Of a stretch of 64,000 nucleotides of DNA, positions 63,481 through 64,000 are shown piece after piece. The notes beneath the pieces are model-generated. The model ran no database searches. It had not been told where the DNA came from and worked only from the letters and a program-made list of their open reading frames with translations. This DNA comes from Flavobacteriaceae bacterium UBA3159 (GTDB lineage Bacteria; Bacteroidota; Bacteroidia; Flavobacteriales; Flavobacteriaceae): NCBI GenBank assembly GCA_002364535.1, contig DEYL01000002.1, forward strand, positions 1 through 64,000, written 5' to 3'. Numbering within the stretch: the stretch's first letter is position 1; every line of letters begins with the position of its first letter. The position numbers and the translations under genes are program-made.

Positions 63481-64000
63481 ACAGAGGACGCTATTTCTGC
63501 TTTGGCCCATTGGTCAATCCATCGACTCATTACATTTACCCAGTCTGTTCTGGTGTTGATGCAGGGAATCACATGGAGTTCCTCTCCTCCTTTTTCTTCA
63601 AAATCTTCTCTGGCTTCCATTCCAATTTCTTCAAGAGTTTCCAGACAGTCAGACACAAAAGCAGGTGTGACAATGGCCATATTTTTGATTCCTTTTTTTG
63701 CAAATCGGGCAACCGTCTGGTCTGTATATGGCTGCAACCAAGGGTCAACTCCAAGTCGGGACTGGAAACTGGTAGAATATGTCCCTTCCTTTAATTCGAG
63801 GTACTCCGCTACTTGGCGGGTTGTTTCGTAACACTGATGACGGTAGCAGTATTGGTGTGCCTTGGATGCTGTTTGACAGCAACTTTTATCTATTTTACAG
63901 TGGGATTTGGTAATGTCAGATTTTCGGATGTGACGTTCGGGAATCCCGTGATAGGAAAACAGTAAATGTTCCCATTTTTTGTCTTTTAAATCTTCTAGAA
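63477..64000 (-). CDS. hemH: Ferrochelatase HemH (3' part, runs off the right edge)
   Basis: The frame is open from the right edge to TGA at 63477-63479, giving the C-terminal half (about 174 residues). YHGIPERHIRKSD carries the conserved region after the active-site His. A Cys-rich segment (CKIDKSCC, YCYRHQC) follows, then SFQSRLGVDPWLQPYTD, TPAFVSDCLETLEEIGMEAREDFEEKGGEEL and the ending IPCINTRTDWV. It inserts Fe(II) into protoporphyrin IX. The 5' end lies outside the window. Translation of the MATE gene is coupled to its stop. Confidence 0.93.
   Translation of the reverse strand, partial: LEDLKDKKWEHLLFSYHGIPERHIRKSDITKSHCKIDKSCCQTASKAHQYCYRHQCYETTRQVAEYLELKEGTYSTSFQSRLGVDPWLQPYTDQTVARFAKKGIKNMAIVTPAFVSDCLETLEEIGMEAREDFEEKGGEELHVIPCINTRTDWVNVMSRWIDQWAKAEIASSV

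Overview
The window is chromosomal DNA from a member of the Bacteroidota, most likely a marine or aquatic Flavobacteriia-type bacterium. Evidence: a SusC/SusD pair driven by an ECF sigma factor and FecR-type anti-sigma, TAnnTTTG-type -7 promoter elements, SdhCAB with a single cytochrome b subunit, a FeoAB-small Cys-rich protein operon, class Ia NrdAB, a bacilliredoxin and a DUF2723 protein. Base composition is clearly AT-rich, and several blocks (about 0.1-6.4 kb, 27-34 kb and 45.7-49.4 kb) look even more AT-rich than the housekeeping genes beside them.

Layout. 0-5.4 kb: tRNA-Asn, an internally deleted tyrosine recombinase, then a catabolic block (cyclase-family hydrolase, sulfatase, sugar-porter MFS protein, a 59-residue membrane protein), closed by what looks like the last codons of a second recombinase. 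5.4-7.9 kb: secreted, outer-membrane and inner-membrane proteins of unknown role, and a long inverted repeat. 8.1-10.9 kb: a complete TRAP transporter. 11.0-12.7 kb: small membrane proteins, including a tightly overlapping three-gene unit led by a secreted protein made of two tandem copies of one domain. 12.7-19.0 kb: RseP, SCO-type copper chaperone, FeoAB plus the small Feo protein, a broken XRE regulator and aminopeptidase P. 19.2-23.8 kb: succinate dehydrogenase SdhCAB and a CBM9-like lipoprotein.

24.3-38.9 kb is a polymer or glycan utilisation locus: DUF4838 protein, ECF sigma, FecR anti-sigma, STN-bearing SusC, SusD, then a Planctomycetes-style PSCyt1/DUF1549/DUF1553 lipoprotein with a LamG-like insert and a Tat-exported DUF1501 protein. 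This is the most unusual functional unit in the window; its substrate cannot be read from the sequence.

38.9-64.0 kb is mostly housekeeping: tRNA-Gln, a DUF2723 membrane protein, a cysteine-less thioredoxin-fold protein, metallophosphoesterase, dGTPase, a phosphate porin plus PiT transporter pair, NrdAB, DUF3109 protein, MarC, an S41 protease operon (TerB/DnaJ protein, HupE-like protein, dCMP deaminase, protease), bacilliredoxin, PlsC-type acyltransferase, and a minus-strand group of enoyl-CoA hydratase, NtrY-like histidine kinase, HemJ, MATE exporter and the 3' part of ferrochelatase HemH, which runs off the right edge. No CRISPR array, rRNA operon, complete insertion sequence or intact prophage was seen.
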